NCBI RefSeq assembly: GCF_051013375.1
Contig: NZ_CP142125.1
Direction: 5' to 3' (one strand)
DNA from: Kordia algicida
Lineage (GTDB): Bacteria; Bacteroidota; Bacteroidia; Flavobacteriales; Flavobacteriaceae
Length of the DNA: 64,000 nt
Part shown: one piece after another, positions 34,671 through 43,779 of the stretch
Numbering within the stretch: position 1 is the first letter of the stretch
How the letters are laid out: every line of letters begins with the position of its first letter
The notes under the pieces: model-generated
Seen by the model: only the letters and a program-made list of their open reading frames with translations
Told to the model about the DNA's origin: nothing
The model's database searches: none
Program-made: the position numbers and the translations under genes

Positions 34671-36869
34671 ATGAAGAAAATACTTCTTATCATATTATGT
34701 TGCTTGATGCATTTTTCACTGCTTGCGCAGGAAAAACCACGTATCGAAGCCATTAAAAAACAACTAGAAGTTCTTGCAGTCGACAATGTAGGACTGACTG
34801 AAAATGTAAAAACAGACATTAGCATCAACAATGTGTCGCTTAGTAGTTTTTTACTCGCTATCGCGGAAGTTCACAAGCTGAATTTCAATATTTCATCTGA
34901 TTTAAACAAAATTTCCACATCAACGAACTTTCCAAATGTTACGGTATCAGATTTACTAACTTTTCTCTGTAAAGAACACGAACTTACCATTGAATTTACA
35001 GGAAACATTCTAGCGATAAAAAAATATAGCAAGCCTGTAGAAAAACCTGTGATGAGAGAGATTCCCATTGCATATAGTATGAAAAACGACGTGATTAGTT
35101 TGGATATCAAGAATGATACACTATACACAGCATTTAAAAAAATCATGGAAAAAACAGGAAAAAACTTGGTTTTTTCTCCTGATATTGAAAACAAACAAAT
35201 TACCTTCTATGTAAAAGATGCACCTTTTGACATTGCTATGGAACAACTAGCATTTGCCAATCAATTATATGTTGAAAAAGGAAGTAACGGCTTTTATACC
35301 TTTGAAAATGATGCCCAAACAGTTGCTAACGATCAATCTGGAACAACCACATCACAACCACGAACTAGACGAAGAAAGTCGAATTTCAGCTTTAAGGTAT
35401 TAGACAAAAAAAGAAAAATTATAGAAGTCGATTTTACAAACGTACTCATTGATGCAGTCATTCACGATATTGGAACAGCATTAGAAATTGATATTTTTAC
35501 ATCAACGCCGCTTACAAATGCGGGAACTGCAAGCTTCACATCAAAACGTGTTTCTTTTGATGATTTACTCACAAAAATGTTTGAAAGTAATCAAGGACAA
35601 ACGGCTATAATAGCATCAAGTCAAGGAAGATCGAATACAGGTTCTCGTTCTAACCAAAATAACCAATCAACAGAGATCAATCAATCGTTTTTCACTTTCA
35701 AGAAAGATCGAAATATGTACATTTTTGGAACGGCGAATCAACTAAGTTTACGAGAAATATCAATCATTCCATTAATGCATCGTTCTATAGAATTATTGAC
35801 AGATTCTAGTGGAGGCAATTCCACACGCGCACGAAGCAGTAATGTGGGACAAAGTTCAGGATTTGGAAGTGGAAATCAATTTGATTCGTTCTCAGGAGGA
35901 AATTCAGGAAACAGAACAACACTCAGTAGAACAGGGCAATCCAATCAAGGAAATGGACTGGCAAACACCAATACGAGTCAGGCGGAAGCACTCATTAATA
36001 TCTTACCCGCAGATTTAATTGCAGACTTACAAATTGAAGCCGATTATGAACTGAATAGTTTTTATGTAAGCGGACCAAGTTCAAGTGTAAAACGATTCAG
36101 AAACTTTGTTGAAAAAATAGACAAACCTGTTCCTGTGGTGCTAATAGAAGTGATGCTAATTGATGTGAGTAAACTATCGGTTGTAGAAACAGGCATCAGT
36201 TGGGGAATTGGTGATGAGCCGACGCAAACAAGCGGAAGTCTTTTTCCAACTACAAATCTTACTCTTGGAGCAAACACCGTAAATCGTGTCATAGGAGGTT
36301 TTGATGGTTTCGGGTCATTCAATCTCGGAAAAGTTGTTCCAGAATTCTTTGCAAACATTTCCGCAATGGAACAAGATGGCGATATAAAAATTCGTTCCAC
36401 ACCAAAAATTTCTACGCTCAACGGACATCGAGCAACACTCTCCAACGGAACGACTTCGTATTATGCGGTAACGCAACGAAACATCTACGGAACAAACAAT
36501 CCGCAAACCTCAGAAATCACGAATTACTATCCGATTGATGCAGAACTTGGAATTTCCATCAAACCGATTGTATCTGGTGACGGACAAGTTACCCTTGATA
36601 TTTTCGTGATTCAATCCACTTTTGGAAGCAGAATCAGTGAAGATGCGCCGCCAGATATTAGTTCTAGAGAATTTCGTTCTATCATCCGAATGCGCGATCA
36701 AGATATTGCTGTCTTGGGTGGAATTGAAGAAAAACAAAAAAGAGACGAAGGAAATGGTGTGCCGTTTTTAGCAAGAATTCCTGTAATTAAATGGTTTTTT
36801 AGCAAACGAAAACGCCAAGATTCAAAATCAAAACTAACAGTTCTTATCAAACCCACAGTCATCTATTAA
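34671..36869 (+). CDS. Secretin, GspD/PilQ-like
   Basis: 732-aa outer-membrane channel subunit. The signal peptide ends at LLAQ. STN/N-domain repeats run to about residue 380 (FKVLDKKRKIIEVDF). A Ser/Gly/Asn-rich insertion lies at about 380-440, followed by an N3-like part (ADYELNSFYVSGPSSSVKRF). The secretin core begins at PVPVVLIEVMLIDVSKL and ends with VPFLARIPVIKWFFS and LTVLIKPTVI, the family's hallmark. The long low-complexity loop is unusual but common in divergent secretins. It should form the exit pore for this system. Confidence 0.92.
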   Translation: MKKILLIILCCLMHFSLLAQEKPRIEAIKKQLEVLAVDNVGLTENVKTDISINNVSLSSFLLAIAEVHKLNFNISSDLNKISTSTNFPNVTVSDLLTFLCKEHELTIEFTGNILAIKKYSKPVEKPVMREIPIAYSMKNDVISLDIKNDTLYTAFKKIMEKTGKNLVFSPDIENKQITFYVKDAPFDIAMEQLAFANQLYVEKGSNGFYTFENDAQTVANDQSGTTTSQPRTRRRKSNFSFKVLDKKRKIIEVDFTNVLIDAVIHDIGTALEIDIFTSTPLTNAGTASFTSKRVSFDDLLTKMFESNQGQTAIIASSQGRSNTGSRSNQNNQSTEINQSFFTFKKDRNMYIFGTANQLSLREISIIPLMHRSIELLTDSSGGNSTRARSSNVGQSSGFGSGNQFDSFSGGNSGNRTTLSRTGQSNQGNGLANTNTSQAEALINILPADLIADLQIEADYELNSFYVSGPSSSVKRFRNFVEKIDKPVPVVLIEVMLIDVSKLSVVETGISWGIGDEPTQTSGSLFPTTNLTLGANTVNRVIGGFDGFGSFNLGKVVPEFFANISAMEQDGDIKIRSTPKISTLNGHRATLSNGTTSYYAVTQRNIYGTNNPQTSEITNYYPIDAELGISIKPIVSGDGQVTLDIFVIQSTFGSRISEDAPPDISSREFRSIIRMRDQDIAVLGGIEEKQKRDEGNGVPFLARIPVIKWFFSKRKRQDSKSKLTVLIKPTVIY

Positions 36870-38065
36870 TGCTTAAAAAATTACAAACATACCTGTTATT
36901 TGGAAATACTTTTTGTGGTATAGAACACAATAATAAGCAAACTATAGAAGCTGTTTTATTGCAAAAAAAGAGTAATGAAATTATCATTAAAGATTCTTTT
37001 GTGACTACGACAGTGGAAGAAATCGCAGAAAAACTTCCTAAAAAACAGCATGTATTTTTAGTGTTAAATAATGATGATGTGTTGAGTAAGTTTGTTCAGA
37101 GTACTGAAAAAGAAAGCAATCGATTACTATTTGAAGCATTTCCCAACTTAAAAATTAATGATTTCTACTATGAAATTGACTCGCAAGGAAGCTTTCACAA
37201 TATTGCAATCTGTCGAAAATCGATTGTTGATAAGCTGATAGCGAGTTATAAAATACAACAAATTACGATTATTGGTTTTTCGCTTGGAAATACGATGACT
37301 TCTTTTGTAAATGATTTTATTGAAGAATCTAACTATTACACCTCAAATGCATTACTTACCCAAGAAAATGAAGCAATCACTGAGATTCAACTCATAGAAA
37401 ATCCGCCAAATAAAACACATACTATCAACGGATTGGAAGTAAAGAGTTCTCAACTCTTATCATTCTCAGGCGTATTATCACACATATTACAATCCAAAAC
37501 GACTGTTTCAAATTTTGAAGAAAAAGAAACGGAATTAGTTACAAACTTTAAACAACAACGGTTTTTTAGTCAGTTTTCTATGTTCGGACTGGGTTTTGTT
37601 CTATTTCTATTATTGATAAACTTTTTTGTTTTCAATTCCTATTACAGTACTGTGGAAGAAATGAAACAAACGGCAGCAGTCAATAGCAATCAAAAAGAAA
37701 AGTTGCTTACGCTTAAAACTTTGGTTGAACAAAAACAGAAAACAGTGGATGATATCTTGAAAAAATCATCATCCAAAAGCTCATATTACATTGATGCCAT
37801 TGCAACTTCATTGCCAAATACTTTGCAATTATCTGCACTAAAATACCAGCCACTTACCAAACGAATCAAAAAAAACAATCCGATTCAACTAAAAAAAGAA
37901 GAACTTATCATTTCAGGAATTTCTACAGATAGTGATTTGTTTTCTGACTGGATTCAAAAAATAGAAAGTTTAGATTGGGTAGTAGCTGTTACAGTAGCTG
38001 ATTATGGAGCCGTATCAAAAAACAATTCAGAATTCACTTTAAAAATTGAGCTATCTGATGAGTAA
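36869..38065 (+). CDS. GspL / PilM-PilN-like assembly platform protein
   Basis: 398-aa protein with a cytoplasmic N-terminal domain (about 1-225), one membrane helix (FSMFGLGFVLFLLLINFFVF) and a periplasmic C-terminal domain with a coiled coil and a ferredoxin-like fold (LSALKYQPL, ELIISGISTDSDLFSDW). This layout matches GspL or fused PilM/PilN. Assignment rests on topology and place in the cluster, since primary identity looks low. It overlaps the secretin stop by 1 bp. Confidence 0.7.
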   Translation: MLKKLQTYLLFGNTFCGIEHNNKQTIEAVLLQKKSNEIIIKDSFVTTTVEEIAEKLPKKQHVFLVLNNDDVLSKFVQSTEKESNRLLFEAFPNLKINDFYYEIDSQGSFHNIAICRKSIVDKLIASYKIQQITIIGFSLGNTMTSFVNDFIEESNYYTSNALLTQENEAITEIQLIENPPNKTHTINGLEVKSSQLLSFSGVLSHILQSKTTVSNFEEKETELVTNFKQQRFFSQFSMFGLGFVLFLLLINFFVFNSYYSTVEEMKQTAAVNSNQKEKLLTLKTLVEQKQKTVDDILKKSSSKSSYYIDAIATSLPNTLQLSALKYQPLTKRIKKNNPIQLKKEELIISGISTDSDLFSDWIQKIESLDWVVAVTVADYGAVSKNNSEFTLKIELSDE

Positions 38066-38570
38066 TACGTTAAAAAATAGATTGCTAATCGCTGGATTTA
38101 TAGTAGTACTTTTTATGTGCTATAAGTTTGCTTTTGCCAAAACTTTTGAACTAAAAGCCGAGCATGATACGCTTATCAAAGAGCAACAAATTTTTAATAA
38201 TACACCGAAACAACTCGCATTACTCAAAAAAAAGAAGCAGTATTACGATTCACTACTTACCAAATATAAAATTGGCGGTACTTCGTTGCAAAACAACCTT
38301 CTTAATACGGTAACAAGATTTTCAAAAGGAAATAATTTAAAAGTGGTAGACTTCTCAGCACCCCATGTATATACTGAAAAGTCATTAATTATAAATACCT
38401 ACTCTTTTACAGTAGAAGGACATTTTAATAACATTCTACAACTTATTTATACGCTAGAACAACGAACCAAGTATGGAGAGATCGTGAGTGTATTGTATGA
38501 AAAAAAGAAAAACTATCGCAAAGAAACTTCGTATTTACAAGCTACTATTATGCTTCAAAGTTTTGGGTAA
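38058..38570 (+). CDS. GspM / PilO-like assembly platform protein
   Basis: 170 aa from ATG 38058; a TTG at 38046 is a weaker start. An N-terminal membrane helix (RLLIAGFIVVLFMCYKFAF) is followed by a coiled coil and a periplasmic ferredoxin-like domain (VVDFSAPHVYTE, YSFTVEGHFNNILQLIYTLE), the layout of PilO/GspM. It is the last gene of the plus-strand run and converges on gspF with 2 bp between stops. Confidence 0.7.
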   Translation: MSNTLKNRLLIAGFIVVLFMCYKFAFAKTFELKAEHDTLIKEQQIFNNTPKQLALLKKKKQYYDSLLTKYKIGGTSLQNNLLNTVTRFSKGNNLKVVDFSAPHVYTEKSLIINTYSFTVEGHFNNILQLIYTLEQRTKYGEIVSVLYEKKKNYRKETSYLQATIMLQSFG

Positions 38571-38572
38571 AA

Positions 38573-39712
38573 TTAACCACCCAAAACAGTTCCCAACTTA
38601 AACATTGGTAAATACATCGCAATCAAGATAATTCCCACCATCACACCTACAAATACAATAATTAATGGTTCCATAATAGTAGACATCATTTTAGATTGTC
38701 GCTGTACTTGCTCGTGATACTGCACATTCAAACGATCAAAAATAAATTCTGTTTGATTGGTTTGTTCCGTTACTTTTACAAGCGCAATCATCTTATCACT
38801 AAAAATAGGATGCGAAGCCAAACTCTCACTCAGTGATGCGCCTTTCAAAATAGACGCTTCTACCTTTTCGAGTGCATCTTGTAAGGGAGAAAAATCAATC
38901 ATCTTTTTTACCAGTTGAATGCTGTTAATTACTGGAACTTTAGAAGCTGATAATAAGGCGACAGCTTGGGTAAACTGTGATAGATAAACCGTTTTGATAA
39001 AGTTCCCAAAAAAAGGAAGTTTCAATAACAACCGATCTTTAAAACGACGATACCACTGTTGTTTATCAAATAGAAAACGTGATAAAAAAAGAGCTATCAT
39101 TCCCAAAATTAAAAATAATCCGTAGGTTTTTATAAATTCAGAAACCCCCACAATAAATCTGGTAATTCCTGGTAATTCGACTTTATTCTGTTTAAAAATA
39201 TCTTGAAACATAGGCACTACAAAATTGAGCATAAAAAGGACTACCAAAAACGCAGTGGTAAAGACAATAATTGGATACGTAAGCGCGCTAATCACATCGC
39301 TACGCTGTTGATTCTTACGCGCATAAAAAGCACCCAATTGTTTTACAACCATTGCCAGGGTTCCTGTTTCTTCTCCAATTTTAATAGAGTAATACTCATA
39401 TTCTGTAAAAGCTTTTTGCAAATGAATTACTTCAGACATACTCTTTCCTTCAATAAGTTCCGCTACAATCTCTCCAAGAATTTGCTTTGCTGTTTTTTTC
39501 TTTTGTGAATTGTATAGCAGTTCCAAACCTTCTTTCAAAGAAACGCCTGCGCTTAATAATACAGCGAGTTCGGTATAAAAATCCTCTTTGAGTTTATTGG
39601 AAAAACTGTTTCCGAAAAGGACAATCTCTTTTTGTAAAACAGAAGATAACTCCGATTTTTTTACACCAGAAGCCTTCTTTGAATTGCTAATATTTTCTAA
39701 TTTAAAACTCAT
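38573..39712 (-). CDS. Inner-membrane platform protein GspF/PilC-like
   Basis: 379-aa protein with the two repeated GspF domains and three membrane helices (PIIVFTTAFLVVLFMLNFVV, LFLILGMIALFLSRFLF, PLIIVFVGVMVGIILIAM). Family motifs are visible: ELAVLLSAGVSLKEGLELL and YYSIKIGEETGTLA. It anchors the ATPase to the membrane platform. First gene in reading order is the lipoprotein at 43371; gspF is last in the minus-strand run and overlaps the pseudopilin gene by 4 bp. Confidence 0.92.
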   Translation of the reverse strand: MSFKLENISNSKKASGVKKSELSSVLQKEIVLFGNSFSNKLKEDFYTELAVLLSAGVSLKEGLELLYNSQKKKTAKQILGEIVAELIEGKSMSEVIHLQKAFTEYEYYSIKIGEETGTLAMVVKQLGAFYARKNQQRSDVISALTYPIIVFTTAFLVVLFMLNFVVPMFQDIFKQNKVELPGITRFIVGVSEFIKTYGLFLILGMIALFLSRFLFDKQQWYRRFKDRLLLKLPFFGNFIKTVYLSQFTQAVALLSASKVPVINSIQLVKKMIDFSPLQDALEKVEASILKGASLSESLASHPIFSDKMIALVKVTEQTNQTEFIFDRLNVQYHEQVQRQSKMMSTIMEPLIIVFVGVMVGIILIAMYLPMFKLGTVLGG

Positions 39713-40179
39713 GGATTCATATAGGTATTAGCGGTATTTCGTTTGTAAATAAAAAGAGCCGTATTTCTAAACTCTTTCGCTGTAATCAATTTAAAAGCAT
39801 CTACTTTGGCAGCAATCGTTTCTTCTCCTTTAAAATAAAATACTTTATCAGCGATAGCGACATCAAAAGTATCTGTCTCTTTTTGAATGTACTCTTTTTC
39901 AAATGTGTAGCTTGTGGTATCAATCTCAGAAATAAAATACAATGTGCTCGTATCTTCTTCGTATTTGATATGATTGCAACGATTGGCATCAATCCAAAGC
40001 GATTGTTCTAACAAGGTAACACTGGTAGCATTGCTAAAATTCGCTTGAATAGCATACATGTGTTTCTGCACTAATTGCAATACAGAAAAAGCAATTCCTG
40101 CTACAATCACGGTAAGTAATACCACAATAATCATTTCGCTAAGTGTAAATGCTTGTATTTTATGAGAATTCTTTGTCAT
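39709..40179 (-). CDS. Minor pseudopilin (GspH/J-like)
   Basis: 156-aa prepilin-like protein. The cleavage segment is IQA^FTLSEM with glutamate at +5, followed by a hydrophobic helix (IIVVLLTVIVAGIAFSVL) and a beta-rich globular domain. As with the other pseudopilins here, the residue before the cleavage site is alanine. It lies between gspF and the 110-aa pseudopilin gene. Confidence 0.78.
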   Translation of the reverse strand: MTKNSHKIQAFTLSEMIIVVLLTVIVAGIAFSVLQLVQKHMYAIQANFSNATSVTLLEQSLWIDANRCNHIKYEEDTSTLYFISEIDTTSYTFEKEYIQKETDTFDVAIADKVFYFKGEETIAAKVDAFKLITAKEFRNTALFIYKRNTANTYMNP

Positions 40180-40182
40180 TGT

Positions 40183-40515
40183 TTACTGCCCATTATAATT
40201 TTCATATTGTTCAACACGAATCGTTTTATCCGTTTCCTTATGTTGTGCTTCAAAAATGAGCTTTTTGTCTACTTTTTCTATGGAGATGTACCAATTTTCA
40301 AACTCATCATCATACGGAATAGTTAGTTTATCGTGCACAGACAAATAGACAAGTTCAGAAATATGAGTCCGCACAGCATTTGTATTATTTTTTACGGTAG
40401 TATTAAAAAGTGAATTCAACAGAAAAGTTGAAACCATAAAGATCACTACAATAAGTACTGTAGCAACTAAGGTTTCCATCAATGTCGCTGCTTTTATTTT
40501 TTTTAGTACAACCAT
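40183..40515 (-). CDS. Minor pseudopilin (GspI/PilV-like)
   Basis: 110-aa prepilin-like protein with cleavage segment IKA^ATLMETLVA (glutamate at +5) and a hydrophobic helix (VATVLIVVIFMVSTFLL). The short C-terminal domain is beta-rich. The ATLMETLVA start resembles GspI/PilV. It overlaps the following 424-aa gene by 13 bp. Confidence 0.75.
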   Translation of the reverse strand: MVVLKKIKAATLMETLVATVLIVVIFMVSTFLLNSLFNTTVKNNTNAVRTHISELVYLSVHDKLTIPYDDEFENWYISIEKVDKKLIFEAQHKETDKTIRVEQYENYNGQ

Positions 40516-41777
40516 TTTACAATTTTATAATCGAGATTTTCAAATGGAAAACCTACGTATTCATTTATTAAAGCGACATTAGAAATGGTTCCATTATAAA
40601 TATGATTTTGATATACAGAACCAAATTGTTTGGTGATAAATCCTTTGGTATATACACTTCCTTCTATGTTTCCTAGTAACTCTATTTGTTGCTGACAATA
40701 CACAAAACCTTCAACGGTTGTATTTTCTTTTAATAGTATTTGTGGCTCAAAACGATTGTTTGTTTTGTTCTGTAAATAGCAAATAATACCTTTCATTGTT
40801 GTATCTGTATCTATAAAAATATGCTCTTTTTCTGTCGAATTAGAAACTTCTTCTAAAGTATCTTCTGCAAGAATAACCAGAGAAGAAGGATAACTAAGTT
40901 CACAATTTTTTCCAACAATAATCCGCTTAGTTGCTATCGCTTGAAACGTTCCTTTGGTATTGGTTTCAATCTCAATTTCAGGAGCAACTAGAATAACATC
41001 CTTGAGTGTTGTGGAAGCTGCTATTTTTATTTTTTTGTCAGATCGGACTAGGATATTTCCGATTAGTTTTACATCTAACAAATCCAATTCACCTCGATCA
41101 AATACAGTTTTGACAGGTTTTGTAAATGAATTTGTATACGTATTTCCTTGTTTTAAATTTATATAGCGACCGTCATCAACAGGAAGTGGAAGTGTTTGCA
41201 AACTAGCAATGTAATTTGTCAATTGTTTAGGAAGCTCAGGAAGCGTTTCATTACTTTTTAAAATAGTTCCGTACACAAGTTTGTTTCCGTAATATGAATT
41301 TCCTGAAATTGTTCCTGCGCGAACACCTCTAGCGGGTAAAAATGTCTTACCTTCAATTTTTGTATTTCCAACAATAATAAGTGGACGATTAGTTTCTTGT
41401 AAATACAACCCAATTCGATCTTCATCTTTCTGCCAACCACTTGTAAGTGCAATTTTTTTAAATGATTTTGCTTTTGATTTCGTTTCAACATAGGTTTTAC
41501 CATACATTCCCCAATAACTTTGATGTATTTTTGAAGATGTAGCTATTTCAGTGTCGATCTGACTAAAAATAGTATCTCTTTTAACGGAGAAATCCTGTGA
41601 TTTAGCTAAGAGTATATTTTCAGTTTGCTGAATGGTTTCAATAAGTAAGTCAGATTTTTTAGCAAACAACGTATGTGAATGCACAAGTACAATAAAAACA
41701 GATAGCAATACCGCTATGATGGCAGAAATCATAATGGCAAACTGTAATGAACCTGCTTTTACTTTGTGAAATTTCAT
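40503..41777 (-). CDS. GspK-position prepilin-like protein with beta-solenoid-like body
   Basis: 424-aa protein starting with a prepilin-like segment VKA^GSLQFAIM and a hydrophobic helix (IMISAIIAVLLSVFIVLV). Mature position 5 is Phe, not Glu, as in GspK tip pseudopilins. The body does not look like GspK: residues about 135-400 carry repeated short beta segments with Gly/Val/Ile periodicity (LIIVGNTKIEGKTFL, LIGNILVRSDKKIKI, VILVAPEIEIE, TVEGFVYCQQQIELLGN), as in bactofilin-like or polymer-forming beta-solenoids. It may form the tip of the pseudopilus. The function is inferred. Confidence 0.65.
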   Translation of the reverse strand: MKFHKVKAGSLQFAIMISAIIAVLLSVFIVLVHSHTLFAKKSDLLIETIQQTENILLAKSQDFSVKRDTIFSQIDTEIATSSKIHQSYWGMYGKTYVETKSKAKSFKKIALTSGWQKDEDRIGLYLQETNRPLIIVGNTKIEGKTFLPARGVRAGTISGNSYYGNKLVYGTILKSNETLPELPKQLTNYIASLQTLPLPVDDGRYINLKQGNTYTNSFTKPVKTVFDRGELDLLDVKLIGNILVRSDKKIKIAASTTLKDVILVAPEIEIETNTKGTFQAIATKRIIVGKNCELSYPSSLVILAEDTLEEVSNSTEKEHIFIDTDTTMKGIICYLQNKTNNRFEPQILLKENTTVEGFVYCQQQIELLGNIEGSVYTKGFITKQFGSVYQNHIYNGTISNVALINEYVGFPFENLDYKIVKWLY

Positions 41778-41806
41778 TCGTTTATTTTTACATTTAATGA
41801 CACGTT

Positions 41807-42280
41807 TTATTTAGAAATAGGAATCGTTTTTCTTTTCCCTTTAAATGATATTGTGATTAATTTTTTAGTTCCTTTAATCAATTTGATATCGGTAATTGTT
41901 TTTCCAATTTTATAAAGTTGTTGAATTCCGCTAACTTCAATGATGTAGATGTTTTGCACGCTTTCCTGTTTAGAAATTACACCTTTATAGATTATCGGTG
42001 GAAAAACAACAGTATCCTTTTTGGTTTTGGAAATGCTACGAACTCTTTTTCTCTGATTACTTTGATATGGCTTTCCCAAAAACGGATCACGGTGTTTGTT
42101 ATGAATACTAAATGTATCTTTTTTAGTAGTTTGTTTTGGCGAAAAAGAAATATCAGAATTCACAGCAACAACGGGCGCATCTTCAGGATTTAATTTTGAA
42201 AAAATCTGATAGCCAATCGTTCCCCAAATTCCAAGAACAACTATTAATAATAAGTATGTTTTTTTCTTCTTTGTCATCAT
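41807..42280 (-). CDS. GspC / PilP-like linker protein
   Basis: 157-aa protein with one N-terminal membrane helix (TYLLLIVVLGIWGTIGYQIF), a flexible middle containing DPFLGKPY, and a small C-terminal beta domain (IIYKGVISKQE, IQQLYKIGKTI, LITISFKGKRKTIPI) resembling the HR/PilP domain that contacts the secretin. Identity is too low for certainty. Its place in the cluster, between the FN3-like lipoprotein gene and the GspK-position gene, supports the call. Confidence 0.62.
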   Translation of the reverse strand: MMTKKKKTYLLLIVVLGIWGTIGYQIFSKLNPEDAPVVAVNSDISFSPKQTTKKDTFSIHNKHRDPFLGKPYQSNQRKRVRSISKTKKDTVVFPPIIYKGVISKQESVQNIYIIEVSGIQQLYKIGKTITDIKLIKGTKKLITISFKGKRKTIPISK

Positions 42281-42636
42281 TCAATGGTAAATGAATACGT
42301 CGCATATGAAGTAACATATTCACTATTGATGGCTCTTACACGCCACTGATACGAATTTCCAGCTTCCAATTGCACCGAAATAGAATTTTCAGAAACAATC
42401 GAATCTTTTTCAAGCTGTAAAATATTCTCAAAATCTGGACGTGCTACTTGTACTTGATAACGTTCTGCATCAGCTACAGGATTCCATGACAATGTTATTG
42501 TTGTAATAGCAAGTGTTGAATTATTAGAAGGCGCAACAAGTGTAACTGTATTCTCAGAAATATCTGGAACTTCAATAATATCGGAGCAACTAACGATTAA
42601 AAATATGGTAAATAAAGCGTATAAATATTTTTTCAT
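42277..42636 (-). CDS. FN3-like lipoprotein in the secretion cluster
   Basis: 119 aa with a lipoprotein signal (LFTIFLIVSC) and one fibronectin type III-like beta-sandwich (ITLSWNPVADAERYQVQVA, YQWRVRAINSEYVTSYAT). It overlaps the GspC-like gene by 4 bp. It could act as a pilotin or an outer-membrane accessory of the secretin; this is inference from position. Confidence 0.7.
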   Translation of the reverse strand: MKKYLYALFTIFLIVSCSDIIEVPDISENTVTLVAPSNNSTLAITTITLSWNPVADAERYQVQVARPDFENILQLEKDSIVSENSISVQLEAGNSYQWRVRAINSEYVTSYATYSFTIE

Positions 42637-42642
42637 CTGTTT

Positions 42643-43371
42643 CTATAATTTGAAATAATCATTCTTTTGAACTGCTTTTTGCGATTTACGATAGGTGTTT
42701 GGCGGACAACTTTCTAAGCCACTTACAATATCTGCAATCACAAGTTTGTGTTTACTGTTCTCTTTCCAACAAAAGCTTGACGTTTGATACGCAAAAACAA
42801 CACCTTCCGCAAACTCCAATGTTTGATACTTTCCATTAAAACTTTTAAGTTTTAAGCTAAACTTCTTGGAGGGCGATTGTACTAAAAATACCTCGGAGGC
42901 TTTCTCTAATTCACGAATCTTATTTTCAGGAAAAGCTATAGAAATGCTGCTTACCATTTGTGCATCTTCTTTGTTTTCCAAATACGATCGTAATCCTGTA
43001 TTTTTTGGATTATTCAAAGCTTCCGTAATTGCTACACGATCAACAAATTGCAACAGTACATATTTAGGTTTGATTTCTAGTGAATCGACATAATGTAAAG
43101 CTACTTTTTGAGGCTGTTGATTTGCTTTTGCAAAGGCTTTGAAAGTATTTTTAGAAAAAGAAATAGCTTGTACGTTTAATTTCAATTCTTTATCAAAAGT
43201 TGGAATAGCAATGCTTTCGTAATTGCTAGTAATCATTGAACCATTAACCAAGCCAATGGAGCCTAGTTCAACTCGTGTTTTAGTTAATAATTGTGATTTT
43301 TGATTTACAGTAATAGTTTTACAACTAAAAATTAGTAAACAACTTAAAATAAGGGTTATTGTCCTACGCAT
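42643..43371 (-). CDS. Lipoprotein heading the minus-strand secretion operon (242 aa)
   Basis: Start at ATG 43371 instead of TTG 43389. Signal peptide TITLILSCLLIFSC gives a lipid-anchored N-terminus. The mature protein is mixed alpha/beta without a recognised motif (KPKYVLLQFVDRVAITEAL, FSLKLKSFNGKYQTLEFAEG). It is the first gene of the minus-strand operon (42643 to 38573) and is 6 bp upstream of the FN3-like lipoprotein gene. Function unknown. Confidence 0.68.
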   Translation of the reverse strand: MRRTITLILSCLLIFSCKTITVNQKSQLLTKTRVELGSIGLVNGSMITSNYESIAIPTFDKELKLNVQAISFSKNTFKAFAKANQQPQKVALHYVDSLEIKPKYVLLQFVDRVAITEALNNPKNTGLRSYLENKEDAQMVSSISIAFPENKIRELEKASEVFLVQSPSKKFSLKLKSFNGKYQTLEFAEGVVFAYQTSSFCWKENSKHKLVIADIVSGLESCPPNTYRKSQKAVQKNDYFKL

Positions 43372-43779
43372 ATATGCTACTTTATTCAAAAATAAATAAA
43401 TACATAGGTTTTGTTGAAAATAATATATAAGCGTAATTGTTTATGGTAAATTCCTCAAATTAGTTCTGATTTTTTCAACTAATCACTTAATGATTAGTGT
43501 GTTTTGAAAAACTACCTTGAGACATTTATATGAAGCAATCATTTTAACTAATCGTTTAGTAATGAGTTGTACTTATGAATTGACTAGCTAAGTAATGAGT
43601 AGATTTTTAGGAAGAATGCTTGTGTGTGTTTTTTACAGTGTTTGTATAAAAAAAACACAAAATAAATATTTCTTACAACTTTGGACTACAACTTTTGTAA
43701 CGGTACAAAACGCGTACAAATGAAATACAGCTTCACTTATTTACATTTATAACAGTTTGTAAAAAGCAAATCACAATAG
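43372..43779. promoter_or_regulatory. Divergent intergenic region with three 20-bp repeats and TTTGTA half-sites
   Basis: It separates the secretion lipoprotein operon from the methyltransferase gene. Three imperfect repeats of AACTAATCnnTTAnTnATnAG type lie at 43477-43497, 43546-43566 and 43581-43599; the first is palindromic (CTAATCA/TGATTAG). Nearer the methyltransferase gene are TTTGTA/TACAAA half-sites at 43641, 43694/43704, 43715 and 43756. No gene was seen. Confidence 0.6.
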
